32,648 bases of DNA from Pseudomonadota bacterium (GTDB taxonomy: Bacteria > Pseudomonadota > Gammaproteobacteria > Steroidobacterales > Steroidobacteraceae), in contig JANXUT010000073.1 in the NCBI GenBank assembly GCA_025356075.1, positions 1 to 32,648 on the forward strand. Direction: 5' to 3'. The notes beneath the pieces were generated by a model that saw only the letters and a list, made by a program, of their open reading frames with translations, ran no database searches and had not been told where the DNA came from. The position numbers were made by a program, and so were the translations under genes. Shown here piece after piece: positions 14,779-23,253 of this stretch; positions within the stretch are counted from its first letter, which is position 1; every line of letters begins with the position of its first letter.

Positions 14779-15212
14779 CCCCGCGGCGCAAGCGGATGCT
14801 CGCGGTCGGCGGTGTGCTGCTCGGCGTTGGCGCCGCGGCCGCGCTCGCGTTCAAGGCCTTCGACAAGAACCTCCTGTACTTCTACGACCCCTCGCAGGTC
14901 GCCGCCGGGGTGGCCCCCGTCGGCAAGACCTTCCGGGTCGGCGGCATGGTCACCAAGGGCAGCGTGCAGCGCGCGCCGGGCAGCCTCGAGGTCCGCTTCG
15001 TGCTGACCGACTATGCGCACACCGTGACGGTGTCGTACACGGGGCTCCTGCCGGATCTTTTTCGCGAAGGGCAGGGCGTCATCGCGCACGGCCAGCTGCA
15101 CGATGGGCTCTTCGTCGCCGACGAGGTGCTCGCCAAACACGACGAGAAGTACATGCCACCCGAAGTCGCCAAGTCGCTCAAGCACGCGACGCCGCCGGAG
15201 GACCGCACGTGA
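14775..15212 (+). CDS. ccmE: CcmE, periplasmic haem chaperone (145 aa)
   Basis: One N-terminal membrane anchor (residues 8-26) precedes a periplasmic OB-fold domain. The haem-attachment motif is LAKHDEKYMPPE, with the covalent ligand His122 and Tyr126, matching the H-D-E-x-Y-x-P-P-E of the classical family (not the Cys variant). KTFRVGGMVTKGSV is another landmark. CcmE takes haem from CcmC and hands it to CcmF. Translation starts at GTG 14775 overlapping ccmD, and its stop overlaps the GTG of ccmF. Confidence 0.95.
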   Translation: MTPRRKRMLAVGGVLLGVGAAAALAFKAFDKNLLYFYDPSQVAAGVAPVGKTFRVGGMVTKGSVQRAPGSLEVRFVLTDYAHTVTVSYTGLLPDLFREGQGVIAHGQLHDGLFVADEVLAKHDEKYMPPEVAKSLKHATPPEDRT

Positions 15213-17167
15213 TTCCGGAACTCGGTACCTTCGCATTGATCCTCGCGCTCCTCCTTGCGATCGCGCAGTCGTTCTTTGGCCTCGTCGGCGCGCACCTCAA
15301 CCGCCAGTCGTGGATGGCCGCGGTTACGCCGACGGTCGCGGGCGTATGGGTGTTCATCGCGCTCGCGTTCGGGCTCCTGACCTCGTCGTTCATCGTCAAC
15401 GACTTCACCGTGCTCTATGTCGCGACGAACTCGAACTCGGCGCTGCCGCTCATGTACCGCATCGCCGCGGTGTGGGGCGCGCACGAGGGCTCGCTGCTCC
15501 TCTGGGTCATGATCCTCGCGACCTGGGCGCTGCTCGTTGCAGGCTTCTCGAAGAGCCTGCCCGTCGCCTTTCGCGCGCGCGTGCTCGGCGTCCTCGGCCT
15601 TGTCGGCGTCGGCTTCATCGGCTTCACGCTCTTCACCTCGAGCCCGTTCGCGAGGCTCATCCCGGCCGCCCAGGACGGCGCGGACCTTAACCCGCTGCTG
15701 CAGGATCCGGCGCTCGCGATTCACCCGCCGATGCTCTACATGGGCTACGTCGGGACCGCCGTCGCCTTCGCTTTCGCGGTCGCGGCGATGCTGTCGGGAA
15801 AGCTCGATGCGAGCTGGGCGCGCTGGACGCGCCCGTGGACGGTGGCGGCGTGGATGTGCCTCACCTGCGGCATCGCACTCGGCAGCTGGTGGGCCTACTA
15901 CGTGCTCGGCTGGGGCGGCTGGTGGTTCTGGGACCCGGTCGAGAACGCCTCGTTCATGCCGTGGCTGACGACAACCGCGCTCATCCATTCGCTCGCCGTC
16001 ACCGAGAAGCGCGGGCTGTTCAAGAGCTGGACGCTGCTCCTGGCGATCTTCGCGTTCAGCTTGAGCCTCCTCGGCACCTTCCTCGTGCGCTCCGGGGTCC
16101 TCGTCTCGGTGCATTCCTTCGCGTCCGACCCCTCGCGCGGCATGTTCATCCTCGGGCTCCTGCTCTTCTTCATCGTGGGCTCGCTCACGCTCTATGCGAT
16201 CCGCGCGCCGAGCTTGAAGTCGGAGGGCGGCTTCGCGATCGTCTCGCGCGAATCCTTCCTCCTCCTCAACAACGCGCTCCTCGTCGCGGCGGCGGGCCTC
16301 ATCCTCGCGGGCGAGCTCTGGCCGCTGCTGATGGACGCCTTCGACCTCGGCAAGATCTCGGTGGGCCCGCCGTACTTCAACCTCGTGTTCCTGGTTCCGG
16401 CGCTGCCGCTCGTGATGCTGCTCGGCGTCGGCATGCACGCGAGCTGGAAGCGCGCGCTGCTCGAGACGCGCCGCAAGCAGCTCCTGATTGCGGCGGGCGG
16501 TGCGATCGTTGTCGCGCTCGTGCTCCTTGGCATCTACCGGAGCATCGGCGCGCCGCTGACGGTCGTCGGCTTCGCCGCCGGGTTCTTCGTGATGGCCTCG
16601 GCGCTCATCGAGCCCGTCAGCCGCTGGCGCAGCGGCCAGTCGATGCCGCGCGCGGCGCTCGGCATGGCGATCGCGCACTTCGGCGTCGGGCTCTTCGTCA
16701 TCGGCGTGACCGGGGTGGTCTCCTACAAGGTCGAGAAGGACGTGAGCCTCGCGCCCGGCGAGTCGACCGCGATCGCCGGCTACGAATTCAAGTATCTCGG
16801 CGCGAAGCCGGTCACCGGTCCCAACTACGAGGCGATCGAGGCGCGCGTGCTGGTGACCCGGGGCGGCAAGCCCGTCGTCGACCTGCCGACCCAAAAACGT
16901 GTCTACCGCGTGCAGCGAAATCCCATGACCCACGCCGGCATCGATGTCGCGTGGAACCGCGACCTGTTCGTCGCGCTCGGCGATGATCTTGGCCAGGGCA
17001 AGTGGAGCATGCGGGTGCAGTACAAGCCGCTCGTGCGCTACATCTGGCTCGGCGCGCTCATCGCCGCGATCGGCGGGCTCGTCGCGATCCTCGACCGCCG
17101 CTACCGCAGCGTCAGGGTCACCGAGTCGCCGGCGCTGAAGCCCGGCGCCGCCGGCGAGACGGCTTAA
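15209..17167 (+). CDS. ccmF: CcmF, cytochrome c haem lyase core subunit (652 aa)
   Basis: This is a large multi-pass inner-membrane protein with the full WWD domain GWGGWWFWDPVENASFMPW (234-252). It also has conserved periplasmic stretches including WGAHEGSLLLW (89-99) and IHPPMLYMGYVG (171-182). Length matches the family (about 650). CcmF, with CcmH and CcmI, ligates haem from CcmE to the CXXCH cysteines of apocytochromes. The start is GTG 15209, overlapping the ccmE stop (GTGA). The same frame is open far upstream, but that part lies over ccmD and ccmE and is not coding. The stop is 5 bases before the ccmG GTG. Confidence 0.96.
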   Translation: MIPELGTFALILALLLAIAQSFFGLVGAHLNRQSWMAAVTPTVAGVWVFIALAFGLLTSSFIVNDFTVLYVATNSNSALPLMYRIAAVWGAHEGSLLLWVMILATWALLVAGFSKSLPVAFRARVLGVLGLVGVGFIGFTLFTSSPFARLIPAAQDGADLNPLLQDPALAIHPPMLYMGYVGTAVAFAFAVAAMLSGKLDASWARWTRPWTVAAWMCLTCGIALGSWWAYYVLGWGGWWFWDPVENASFMPWLTTTALIHSLAVTEKRGLFKSWTLLLAIFAFSLSLLGTFLVRSGVLVSVHSFASDPSRGMFILGLLLFFIVGSLTLYAIRAPSLKSEGGFAIVSRESFLLLNNALLVAAAGLILAGELWPLLMDAFDLGKISVGPPYFNLVFLVPALPLVMLLGVGMHASWKRALLETRRKQLLIAAGGAIVVALVLLGIYRSIGAPLTVVGFAAGFFVMASALIEPVSRWRSGQSMPRAALGMAIAHFGVGLFVIGVTGVVSYKVEKDVSLAPGESTAIAGYEFKYLGAKPVTGPNYEAIEARVLVTRGGKPVVDLPTQKRVYRVQRNPMTHAGIDVAWNRDLFVALGDDLGQGKWSMRVQYKPLVRYIWLGALIAAIGGLVAILDRRYRSVRVTESPALKPGAAGETA

Positions 17168-17172
17168 ATCCC

Positions 17173-17718
17173 GTGTGGCGCTATTTCGTGCCGGCGGCGG
17201 CTTTCGTCGCGCTCGGCGGCGTGCTTGCCTTTGCGCTCGTGCGCATAGGTTCCGGCCACCTCGACGTGCACGAGATCAAGTCGCCGCTGCTGGGCAAGGC
17301 CGCACCTGCCTTCGCGCTGCCCTCGGTCGCGGACCCTGCGAAGCGCGTCGACTCGCGCAACCTCGCCGGTCACGCCTACCTCCTCAACGTCTGGGGCACC
17401 TGGTGTGCGGCCTGCGAGGAGGAGCACCCGGCGCTCATCTCGATCGCGCAGAGCGGGGGAGTGCCGCTCATCGGCATCGACTGGCGTGACAACCGCGAGG
17501 AAGCGGTCCGCTACCTCGCGCAACGCGGCAATCCCTACCAGGAAGTAGGCTCGGACGAGGACGGCCGGGCCGCGATCGAGTGGGGCGTCTACGGGGCGCC
17601 CGAGACGTTCCTGGTCGCGGCGAACGGGCGGGTGCTCGTGAAGCACATAGGTCCCCTGACGGGCGATGTCTGGAAGCAGAAATTCGTGCCGCTGCTTGCG
17701 GCCGCGGGCGGCAAATGA
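17173..17718 (+). CDS. ccmG: CcmG/DsbE, periplasmic thiol reductase (181 aa)
   Basis: An N-terminal membrane anchor (about 5-23) is followed by a thioredoxin fold with the active site WGTWCAACEEEHP (Cys78, Cys81). The acidic residues after the CxxC are typical of CcmG, as is GAPETFLV with its cis-proline. It keeps apocytochrome c cysteines reduced for haem attachment. The start is GTG 17173 (VWRYFVP), the only start consistent with the anchor; it follows the ccmF stop closely. The stop TGA overlaps the ccmH ATG. Confidence 0.95.
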   Translation: MWRYFVPAAAFVALGGVLAFALVRIGSGHLDVHEIKSPLLGKAAPAFALPSVADPAKRVDSRNLAGHAYLLNVWGTWCAACEEEHPALISIAQSGGVPLIGIDWRDNREEAVRYLAQRGNPYQEVGSDEDGRAAIEWGVYGAPETFLVAANGRVLVKHIGPLTGDVWKQKFVPLLAAAGGK

Positions 17719-18137
17719 TGCGTGGCTTCATCCTCGTCCTCCTCGCGACCTTGAGCCTCGCCGCCCAGGCGATCGACACCGAGGCCGCCTTCACCGACCC
17801 CACGCTCCAGGCGCGCTACGACCACCTGATCCACGAGCTGAGGTGCGTGCAGTGCCAGAACCAGTCGATCGCCGACTCGCCGGTCGGCCTTGCCTCGGAC
17901 CTCAGGCGCGAGGTGAAGGAACTCATCGGTCGCGGCAGCACGGATGTCGAGATCGAACGCTTCATGACGGACCGCTACGGCGACTTCGTGCTGTACGACC
18001 CGCCGCTGACGCCGCGCACGTACCTCCTGTGGGGGGCGCCGGTGCTCCTGCTGATGCTCACGCTCGGCATCGCGGCGCGCGTCATCGTGAGGCGCTCGAA
18101 AGCACCGCTTGAGTCCGAGCCCGAGGATCCGGCGTGA
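17715..18137 (+). CDS. ccmH: CcmH, haem lyase thiol subunit (140 aa)
   Basis: A signal peptide (about residues 1-19) leads to a three-helix periplasmic domain with the LRCVQCQNQSI motif (Cys44, Cys47), the LRCxxCQNQ hallmark. One C-terminal membrane helix follows. CcmH interacts with CcmF and with apocytochrome thiols during haem ligation. The ATG at 17715 overlaps the ccmG stop (ATGA). A second ATG follows directly at 17718 and could be used instead. The stop overlaps the ccmI GTG. This is the short CcmH form, with the TPR part encoded separately as ccmI. Confidence 0.95.
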   Translation: MMRGFILVLLATLSLAAQAIDTEAAFTDPTLQARYDHLIHELRCVQCQNQSIADSPVGLASDLRREVKELIGRGSTDVEIERFMTDRYGDFVLYDPPLTPRTYLLWGAPVLLLMLTLGIAARVIVRRSKAPLESEPEDPA

Positions 18138-19249
18138 CGCTCTTCATCGCACTCGCCTCGCTCATGCTTGCCCTCGCGCTCGCGCTCGTCGGCTGGCCGC
18201 TCTGGCGCGCCCGGAACCAGGAGGGGCGCAGCGCACTCATCATCGTCCTCGCCCTCGTCGTCGTGCTGCCGGTCGGCTCGACGCTCATGTACCGCTCGCT
18301 CAGCACCTGGAACTGGGACCCGAAGCGGATGTCCGAGGCCTATGCGGGCCACCAGTCCATCGAGGACATGGTCGCCAAGCTCGAGGAGCGCCTCCGGAAG
18401 CAGCCCGAGGACGTCGACAGCTGGCTCATGCTCGGCCGCACGCGCTTCGTGCTGAACAACTACCCCGGTGCCGTCGATGCGTTCTCGAGTGCCTACCAAG
18501 TTTCCAAGGGGCAGAACGTCGATGCGGTCGTGGGCTACGGCGAGACGCTCGCGATCGTCGACTCCTCGACGCTCGCGGGCAAGGCCGGCGAGCTGTTCGA
18601 GGCCGCGCTCAAGCTCGACCCCAATAACCTGAAGGCGCTCTTCTACGGCGGCTCGGCGGCGGCGGCCAGCGGGAAACCCGCGCTCGCGCGCGAGCGCTGG
18701 GCGAAGCTCCTCGGCTATCCGCTGCCGGATGAGGTTCGCGCGATGCTCGCCGTCAGGATCGGCCAGCTCGACCAGGAACTTGGCCGGCCCGTCGACCCCG
18801 CGATCGCGAAGCTCGCCGCCTTGCCCGCCGCGATGCCGGCCGCGCCGGCCGCAACGGCGGCACCGGCCGCGAGCGCGAATGCAGGTCCCGCGGCCTCGAG
18901 CGGCCCGGGTACCGTCAGCGTCCACGTAAGCGTGAGCCCCGCGCTTGCCGCCAAGGTCGCCGCCGGCACGCCGCTGTTCGTGCTCGCGCGCGATCCCGGC
19001 CAGCCGGGACCGCCCTTTGCCGCGAAGCGCTTCACCGCCGTCGCGCTCCCGCTCGACATCACGCTCACCGAAAATGACGCGATGATGCCGGGCCGCACGA
19101 TCAAGGATGCGCACCAGCTCGTCATCGTCGCGCGATTCTCCTCGTCCGGCCGGCCACAAGCCTCGAGCGGCGATGTGTACGGCGAAGTGGCCTACGACCT
19201 TGCCAAGGGAGCGCGGACCGAGCTCGTCATCGACAAGCAGGTGCCGTGA
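18134..19249 (+). CDS. ccmI: CcmI, TPR apocytochrome chaperone (371 aa)
   Basis: Two N-terminal membrane helices (about 3-23 and 35-53) flank a cytoplasmic loop. A periplasmic TPR region follows (SIEDMVAKLEERLRKQPEDVDSWLMLGRT and similar helices to about 220). A Pro/Ala-rich linker (about 235-265) leads to a C-terminal beta-rich domain (VSVHVSVSPALAAKV). CcmI binds the C-terminus of apocytochrome c and delivers it to CcmFH. The GTG start overlaps ccmH; its stop overlaps the GTG of the next gene, a transporter, by 4 bp. Confidence 0.93.
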   Translation: MTLFIALASLMLALALALVGWPLWRARNQEGRSALIIVLALVVVLPVGSTLMYRSLSTWNWDPKRMSEAYAGHQSIEDMVAKLEERLRKQPEDVDSWLMLGRTRFVLNNYPGAVDAFSSAYQVSKGQNVDAVVGYGETLAIVDSSTLAGKAGELFEAALKLDPNNLKALFYGGSAAAASGKPALARERWAKLLGYPLPDEVRAMLAVRIGQLDQELGRPVDPAIAKLAALPAAMPAAPAATAAPAASANAGPAASSGPGTVSVHVSVSPALAAKVAAGTPLFVLARDPGQPGPPFAAKRFTAVALPLDITLTENDAMMPGRTIKDAHQLVIVARFSSSGRPQASSGDVYGEVAYDLAKGARTELVIDKQVP

Positions 19250-20520
19250 GCGGGAGCGGCGCGGCGGCGATCGCCCCATCGCACGCGCCGCCGCCGCTGA
19301 CCGCAGCCGAGTGGCGGCGGGCGGCGCTCTCCTGCGGCTACTTCGCGCTGCTGCTCGCGAGCTACTACACGATCCGCCCGCTGCGCGACGCCTTCGGCGC
19401 CGGCAGCGGAGCCGCCACGATCAAGTTCCTCGCGAGCGCGGTATTCCTCGTGATGCTCGCGATCGTGCCGGTGTTCGGCTGGCTCGTGGCGCGCGTGCCC
19501 CGCGCGAAGCTCCTGCCGCTCACCTACGCGTTCTTCGTCACGAACCTGGTCGCGTTCGCGGTCGCCTTCCACCTCGACCCCGAGAACCCCTGGACCGGGC
19601 GGCTCTTCTACGTGTGGGCGACGGTCTTCAACCTGTTCGTCGTCTCGGTGTTCTGGAGCTTCATGGCCGAGATCTGGCGCGAGTCCGAAGGGCGGCGCCT
19701 CTTTGGCGTGATCGCCGCGGGCGGGAGTCTCGGCGGCCTCGCGGGTCCCTTGTTGACGCGGGCGCTCGTGGGGTCGGTCGGCACGAGCGGTGTCGCGCTC
19801 ATCGCCGCGGCGCTGCTTGCCGCAACGATCCTCGCCATCGTCCTCCTCGGCCGCGGCGCGGCTGCGCCTGCAGCCGGCAGCGCCCCGCTCGATGAACCGG
19901 TGGGGGGCGCGATCCTCGCCGGGCTCTCGCGCCTCGTACGAACGCCGTTCCTGCTCGGCATCGCGGCGCTGGTGGGGCTCGGCTCGCTCCTCGGCATGAT
20001 TGTCTACATCGAGCTCGCCCGCGTCGCGGGCAGCCTCTACGCGACCGCGGCCGAACGCACCGCTTTCTTCTCGGGGCGCGATGTGTGGGTCAACGGCACG
20101 AGTCTCGCGCTGCAGCTTGGCGTCGGGTTCGTCACGGGGGCGCTTGGCGTGCGCGCGACGCTGACCGGGGCCGCGGCGATGGTGGCGGCCGCGTTCGTCG
20201 CGCTCGCGGCAGCGCCGGTCGCGGGCGTCCTCCTCTTCGTCAACGTCGCCGCGCGGGCACTCGAGTTCGGCATCGCCAAGCCGAGTCGCGACATGCTCTA
20301 CACCGTCGTCGACGCCGAGACCAAGTACAAGGTCAAGAACGTCATCGACACGGTCGTCTACCGCGGCACCGACGTCGCCTCCGGGTGGATCCACGCCGGC
20401 CTCGTCGCGGCCGGTGCCACGCTCGGGATGCTCGCCGGCTTCGCCGCCGTGCTGGCCGTCGGCCTCGCGGCGATCGCCTGGGCGGTCGGCTCCGGCTACC
20501 GCCGTCGCGGAGGCGCCTGA
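19246..20520 (+). CDS. Major facilitator / NTP-NDP exchange-like transporter (424 aa)
   Basis: About twelve hydrophobic segments are visible. The N-terminal half carries SYYTIRPLRDAFG, then VFWSFMAEIWRESEGRRLFGVIAAGGSLGGLAGP, a pattern shared by bacterial MFS-type proteins annotated as NTP/NDP exchange or ATP:ADP antiporter-like. The C-terminal half has KPSRDMLYTVVDAETKYKVKNVIDT. The substrate cannot be read from sequence; most free-living bacteria with such proteins are not thought to import ATP. The GTG start overlaps the ccmI stop (GTGA), so it is translated with the ccm genes. It has no established role in cytochrome c maturation. Confidence 0.75.
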   Translation: MSGSGAAAIAPSHAPPPLTAAEWRRAALSCGYFALLLASYYTIRPLRDAFGAGSGAATIKFLASAVFLVMLAIVPVFGWLVARVPRAKLLPLTYAFFVTNLVAFAVAFHLDPENPWTGRLFYVWATVFNLFVVSVFWSFMAEIWRESEGRRLFGVIAAGGSLGGLAGPLLTRALVGSVGTSGVALIAAALLAATILAIVLLGRGAAAPAAGSAPLDEPVGGAILAGLSRLVRTPFLLGIAALVGLGSLLGMIVYIELARVAGSLYATAAERTAFFSGRDVWVNGTSLALQLGVGFVTGALGVRATLTGAAAMVAAAFVALAAAPVAGVLLFVNVAARALEFGIAKPSRDMLYTVVDAETKYKVKNVIDTVVYRGTDVASGWIHAGLVAAGATLGMLAGFAAVLAVGLAAIAWAVGSGYRRRGGA

Positions 20521-20542
20521 GCCTCCACGCCGGCGGAGCCTG

Positions 20543-20935
20543 TTACACGCAGAGGATGTGGCAGGCGATGCAGAGCTGGCTGCCAAAGCCGACGACGAAG
20601 GCGAGCGTCCGCAACCAGGGTACCGCGAAGGTGTAGGCGAGGAGGTGCACCACGCGCGCCCAGAAGTAGACCATCGCCGCGACCGCGATCGCGTGGTTGC
20701 TGATGCCGAGTGCGTGGGCGGTCAGCACGAGCGTCGCGAACACCGCCAGGTTCTCGATGCCGTTGTAATGGGCGGCCTTCATGCGCCTCGCCCACGGCGC
20801 GAGGGGCTTTGGGTTCTCCGGATAGCCGACCGCATCGACGACCCCGCGGACCATGATCTCGTTCAGGATGTACGGAACCCACGCGAGCCCGGTGAGGAGT
20901 GCGACGTAGGTGAGATACCTCAGTTCCATTGGCAT
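20543..20935 (-). CDS. MAPEG-family membrane protein (130 aa)
   Basis: Four membrane helices and the MAPEG landmarks are present: ARRMKAAHYNGIENLAVFA (the R-x-x-x-A-x-x-N-x-x-E-x-x segment), then YFWARVVHLLAY and WLRTLAFVVGF. MAPEG proteins include membrane glutathione S-transferases; bacterial ones like this are poorly characterised and may act in detoxification. ATG 20935 is preceded by AGAGGGGG and by a good promoter. An internal ATG two codons later is also possible. It converges with the transporter gene across a 22-base gap. Confidence 0.85.
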   Translation of the reverse strand: MPMELRYLTYVALLTGLAWVPYILNEIMVRGVVDAVGYPENPKPLAPWARRMKAAHYNGIENLAVFATLVLTAHALGISNHAIAVAAMVYFWARVVHLLAYTFAVPWLRTLAFVVGFGSQLCIACHILCV

Positions 20936-20952
20936 GAGACCCCCTCTAGATA

Positions 20953-20980
20953 CTTATACTAACTAATTGATTATTAACAA
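20953..20980 (-). promoter_or_regulatory. Sigma70-type promoter of the MAPEG gene
   Basis: On the minus strand TTGTTA (20980-20975) and TATAAG (20958-20953) are separated by 16 bases, in an AT-rich block unlike the surrounding DNA. The start would be about 10 bases before the MAPEG ATG. The spacer holds TTAGTTAG, a short direct repeat that could be part of a repressor operator. Confidence 0.6.
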
Positions 20981-21252
20981 TTTATAGGTCGGGTCGCGCA
21001 CAGCGTCACTCGATTCCGCCGACCCCGGCCGGAAGTTTACTCGCATCGCCCGCCGCGCCTCGCGGGCGCAAGCCATCCGCCCGGGGAATGTGCCGGCGGA
21101 CGCACGCTCGGGCGGCCTGTATCTGGCCGCCGCGCGGTCAAGATTCAGGCCCACGCGCCGACATGACGGCTGTGATGCGGCTGAAGGCCCCGGAACACCC
21201 CTCGAGCCGCCCCGGCTCGATGCCGCCGGCCGCCGCAGGGGTCCCGCGCGCC
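20981..21252. other. Upstream region of the chemoreceptor gene
   Basis: Between the MAPEG promoter and the receptor start the DNA returns to high GC. The receptor frame is already open from about 21088, but the extra residues are Pro/Arg/Ala-rich and precede the membrane anchor. I see no clear promoter, and no flagellar sigma28-type element. Confidence 0.4.
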
Positions 21253-23112
21253 ATGCAGAACCGATTGTCACTGCGAACCCGGCTACTGGCGGGCTTAGGC
21301 GCCATCGCGCTGTTCGCGGCGGTTGCCGCCGGCTGCTCCCTCCTTGCGCTCGAACAGCGCAACGCCGGGTGGCACGCGCTCGCGAGCCTCGGCGATTCGG
21401 CGGTGAGCGGCCTCGGCTTGATCGCGGCGCTCGCGCTCGCGGCCGCAGTCACGCTCGCCGTCGCGCTCCTTCGCGCGGCAACGGGCCCGCTCAAGGCTGC
21501 GACGGACATCGCGGCGGGCATCGCCCGCGGCACGTTCGATCAGAAGATTCCGGCGGGCGGCACGCGGGAAACGGCGGCGCTCCTCGGCACGCTCGGCGCG
21601 CTGCAGGCGAGCCTCGCCGCGCGCGGCGAGGACGACCGGCGGGAGGAGGCGGCGCGCGCCCGGATCCGCAGCGCCCTCGACACCGCGCCCGGCGCCGTCA
21701 CCGTCACGGACGATGCGCGGCGTGTCGTGTACCTGAACCGCGCGGCGGAGGAACTCTTTACGCGGCTCGCCCCGACGCTGCGCCGGCGCTTCCCGGACTT
21801 CGAGCCGACGGCGCTCGTTGGCCGCGACTTGGGCGAGTACCTGGAGGATCCGGCGGCGCGTGCGGCCTACGCGCGCGAGGCGCCGGCCGCCGCCGGGATC
21901 GAGACGGTGCTCGCCGGCTACACCCTGCGGATCACCTCGAGCGTCATCCGCGATGCGGCCGGCGTCCCGCTTGGCCGCGTGACCCAATGGCTTGACCGGA
22001 CCCAGGAGGCGTCCACCGAGGCCGAGATGCAGCGGATCCTCGCCGCCGCGCTCGAGGGCGACCTGACCAGGCGCATCAACCTCGCCGGCAAGCACGGGTT
22101 CTTCGCCTCGCTCTCGAGCGGCCTCAACCAGCTCCTCGACAACATGCAGGCCGTCGTCACCGCGATCCGAAGCGCGGCGCGCGAGGTCGCCAATGACGCC
22201 GCCGAGATCTCCAAGGGCAACGCAAACTTGAGCCAGCGCACCGAGGAACAGGCCTCGAGCCTGCAGCAGACGGCCTCCTCGATGGACGAGATGACCGCAT
22301 CCGTCCGGCAAAGCGCCGCGAACGCCTCCGAGGCGAGCCGCCTCGCGACGGACGCGCGCACCATGGCGGAAACCGGCGGCAACGTCGTCGCCGAGGCGGT
22401 CGGCGCCATGCTGGCCATCAACGCCGCCAGCCGCCGGATCGCCGACATCGTCGGCGTCATCGACGAGATCGCGTTCCAGACGAACCTGCTCGCGTTGAAC
22501 GCCGCTGTCGAGGCGGCCCGCGCCGGGGACCAGGGCCGCGGCTTCGCGGTGGTCGCCGCCGAGGTGCGCGTGCTCGCCTCCCGGAGCGCGCAGTCGGCGA
22601 AGGAGATCAAGACGCTGATCCGGGACAGCGTCGCCAAGGTCGCCGAGGGCTCCAAGCTCGTCGACCAGTCGGGCCGCACGCTCGGCGACATCGTCGCCTC
22701 GTTCCGCCAGGTCGCCGACCTCGTCGGCGAGATGGCCGTCGCGAGCCGCGAGCAGAGCACCGGCATCGAGCAGGTCAACAAGGCCGTCATCAGCATGGAC
22801 GACATGACCCAGCAAAACGCCGCGCTGGTGGAGGAGGCCGCGGCGGCCGCGCAAGCGCTCACCGCCCAGGCCGAGCAGCTCTCGGCGCTCATGGAGCAGT
22901 ACGAGGTTGACGGCGCGCCCGCGACCCTCGCCGCCACCCTCAGACGGCGCCGCGACGCGCCGGCGCCCGCGCGCGCCCCGCGCGTTCTGGCGGAGCGCCG
23001 CGCGGCGACGCGGCCGTGGTCGGCGGCGGCGGCCGTGCCGCCGGCGCCCATCCGCGCGGCGTCCGGCACCGACGGGGCGGCGGGCGAGGACGAGAACTGG
23101 TCCGAGTTCTAG
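21253..23112 (+). CDS. Methyl-accepting chemotaxis protein with internal PAS domain (619 aa)
   Basis: Two closely spaced membrane helices (about 9-28 and 49-70) enclose only about 20 residues, so there is almost no periplasmic sensor. A HAMP-like region follows. A PAS domain lies at about 132-235 ([27 protein letters not shown]), with a second linker ([11 protein letters not shown]). The signalling hairpin has the conserved tip [22 protein letters not shown] (about 404-425). The C-terminus is a flexible Ala/Arg/Pro-rich tail ending NWSEF, resembling the NWETF tether for CheR/CheB. The receptor probably senses an intracellular or membrane signal through PAS. ATG 21253 was chosen as nearest to the first helix; ATG 21163 is an alternative. 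No other chemotaxis gene is nearby. Confidence 0.9.
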   Translation: MQNRLSLRTRLLAGLGAIALFAAVAAGCSLLALEQRNAGWHALASLGDSAVSGLGLIAALALAAAVTLAVALLRAATGPLKAATDIAAGIARGTFDQKIPAGGTRETAALLGTLGALQASLAARGEDDRREEAARARIRSALDTAPGAVTVTDDARRVVYLNRAAEELFTRLAPTLRRRFPDFEPTALVGRDLGEYLEDPAARAAYAREAPAAAGIETVLAGYTLRITSSVIRDAAGVPLGRVTQWLDRTQEASTEAEMQRILAAALEGDLTRRINLAGKHGFFASLSSGLNQLLDNMQAVVTAIRSAAREVANDAAEISKGNANLSQRTEEQASSLQQTASSMDEMTASVRQSAANASEASRLATDARTMAETGGNVVAEAVGAMLAINAASRRIADIVGVIDEIAFQTNLLALNAAVEAARAGDQGRGFAVVAAEVRVLASRSAQSAKEIKTLIRDSVAKVAEGSKLVDQSGRTLGDIVASFRQVADLVGEMAVASREQSTGIEQVNKAVISMDDMTQQNAALVEEAAAAAQALTAQAEQLSALMEQYEVDGAPATLAATLRRRRDAPAPARAPRVLAERRAATRPWSAAAAVPPAPIRAASGTDGAAGEDENWSEF

Positions 23113-23253
23113 CAGCCGGCCGGGCATTCGACGGCGCGGCGCCCTTAAACGGTGCGTTCCGATAAGATTGCGCGACCGCGACGAGCGTCGCGATCCGGTC
23201 GAGTCCCGTCCGATGCGCACACCCATTGAACGCCTTTCCCGTCAGCCAGGGCG

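Noticed and set aside
15011-16933. A 640-codon open frame on the minus strand
   Set aside because: It lies fully antisense to ccmE/ccmF, and its translation is Arg/Glu/Asp-rich without motifs, as expected for a shadow frame in GC-rich DNA.
23177-23193. Hairpin between the chemoreceptor and arginase genes
   Set aside because: Only six base pairs (CGCGAC/GTCGCG) and no T-run, so I could not support it as a terminator.
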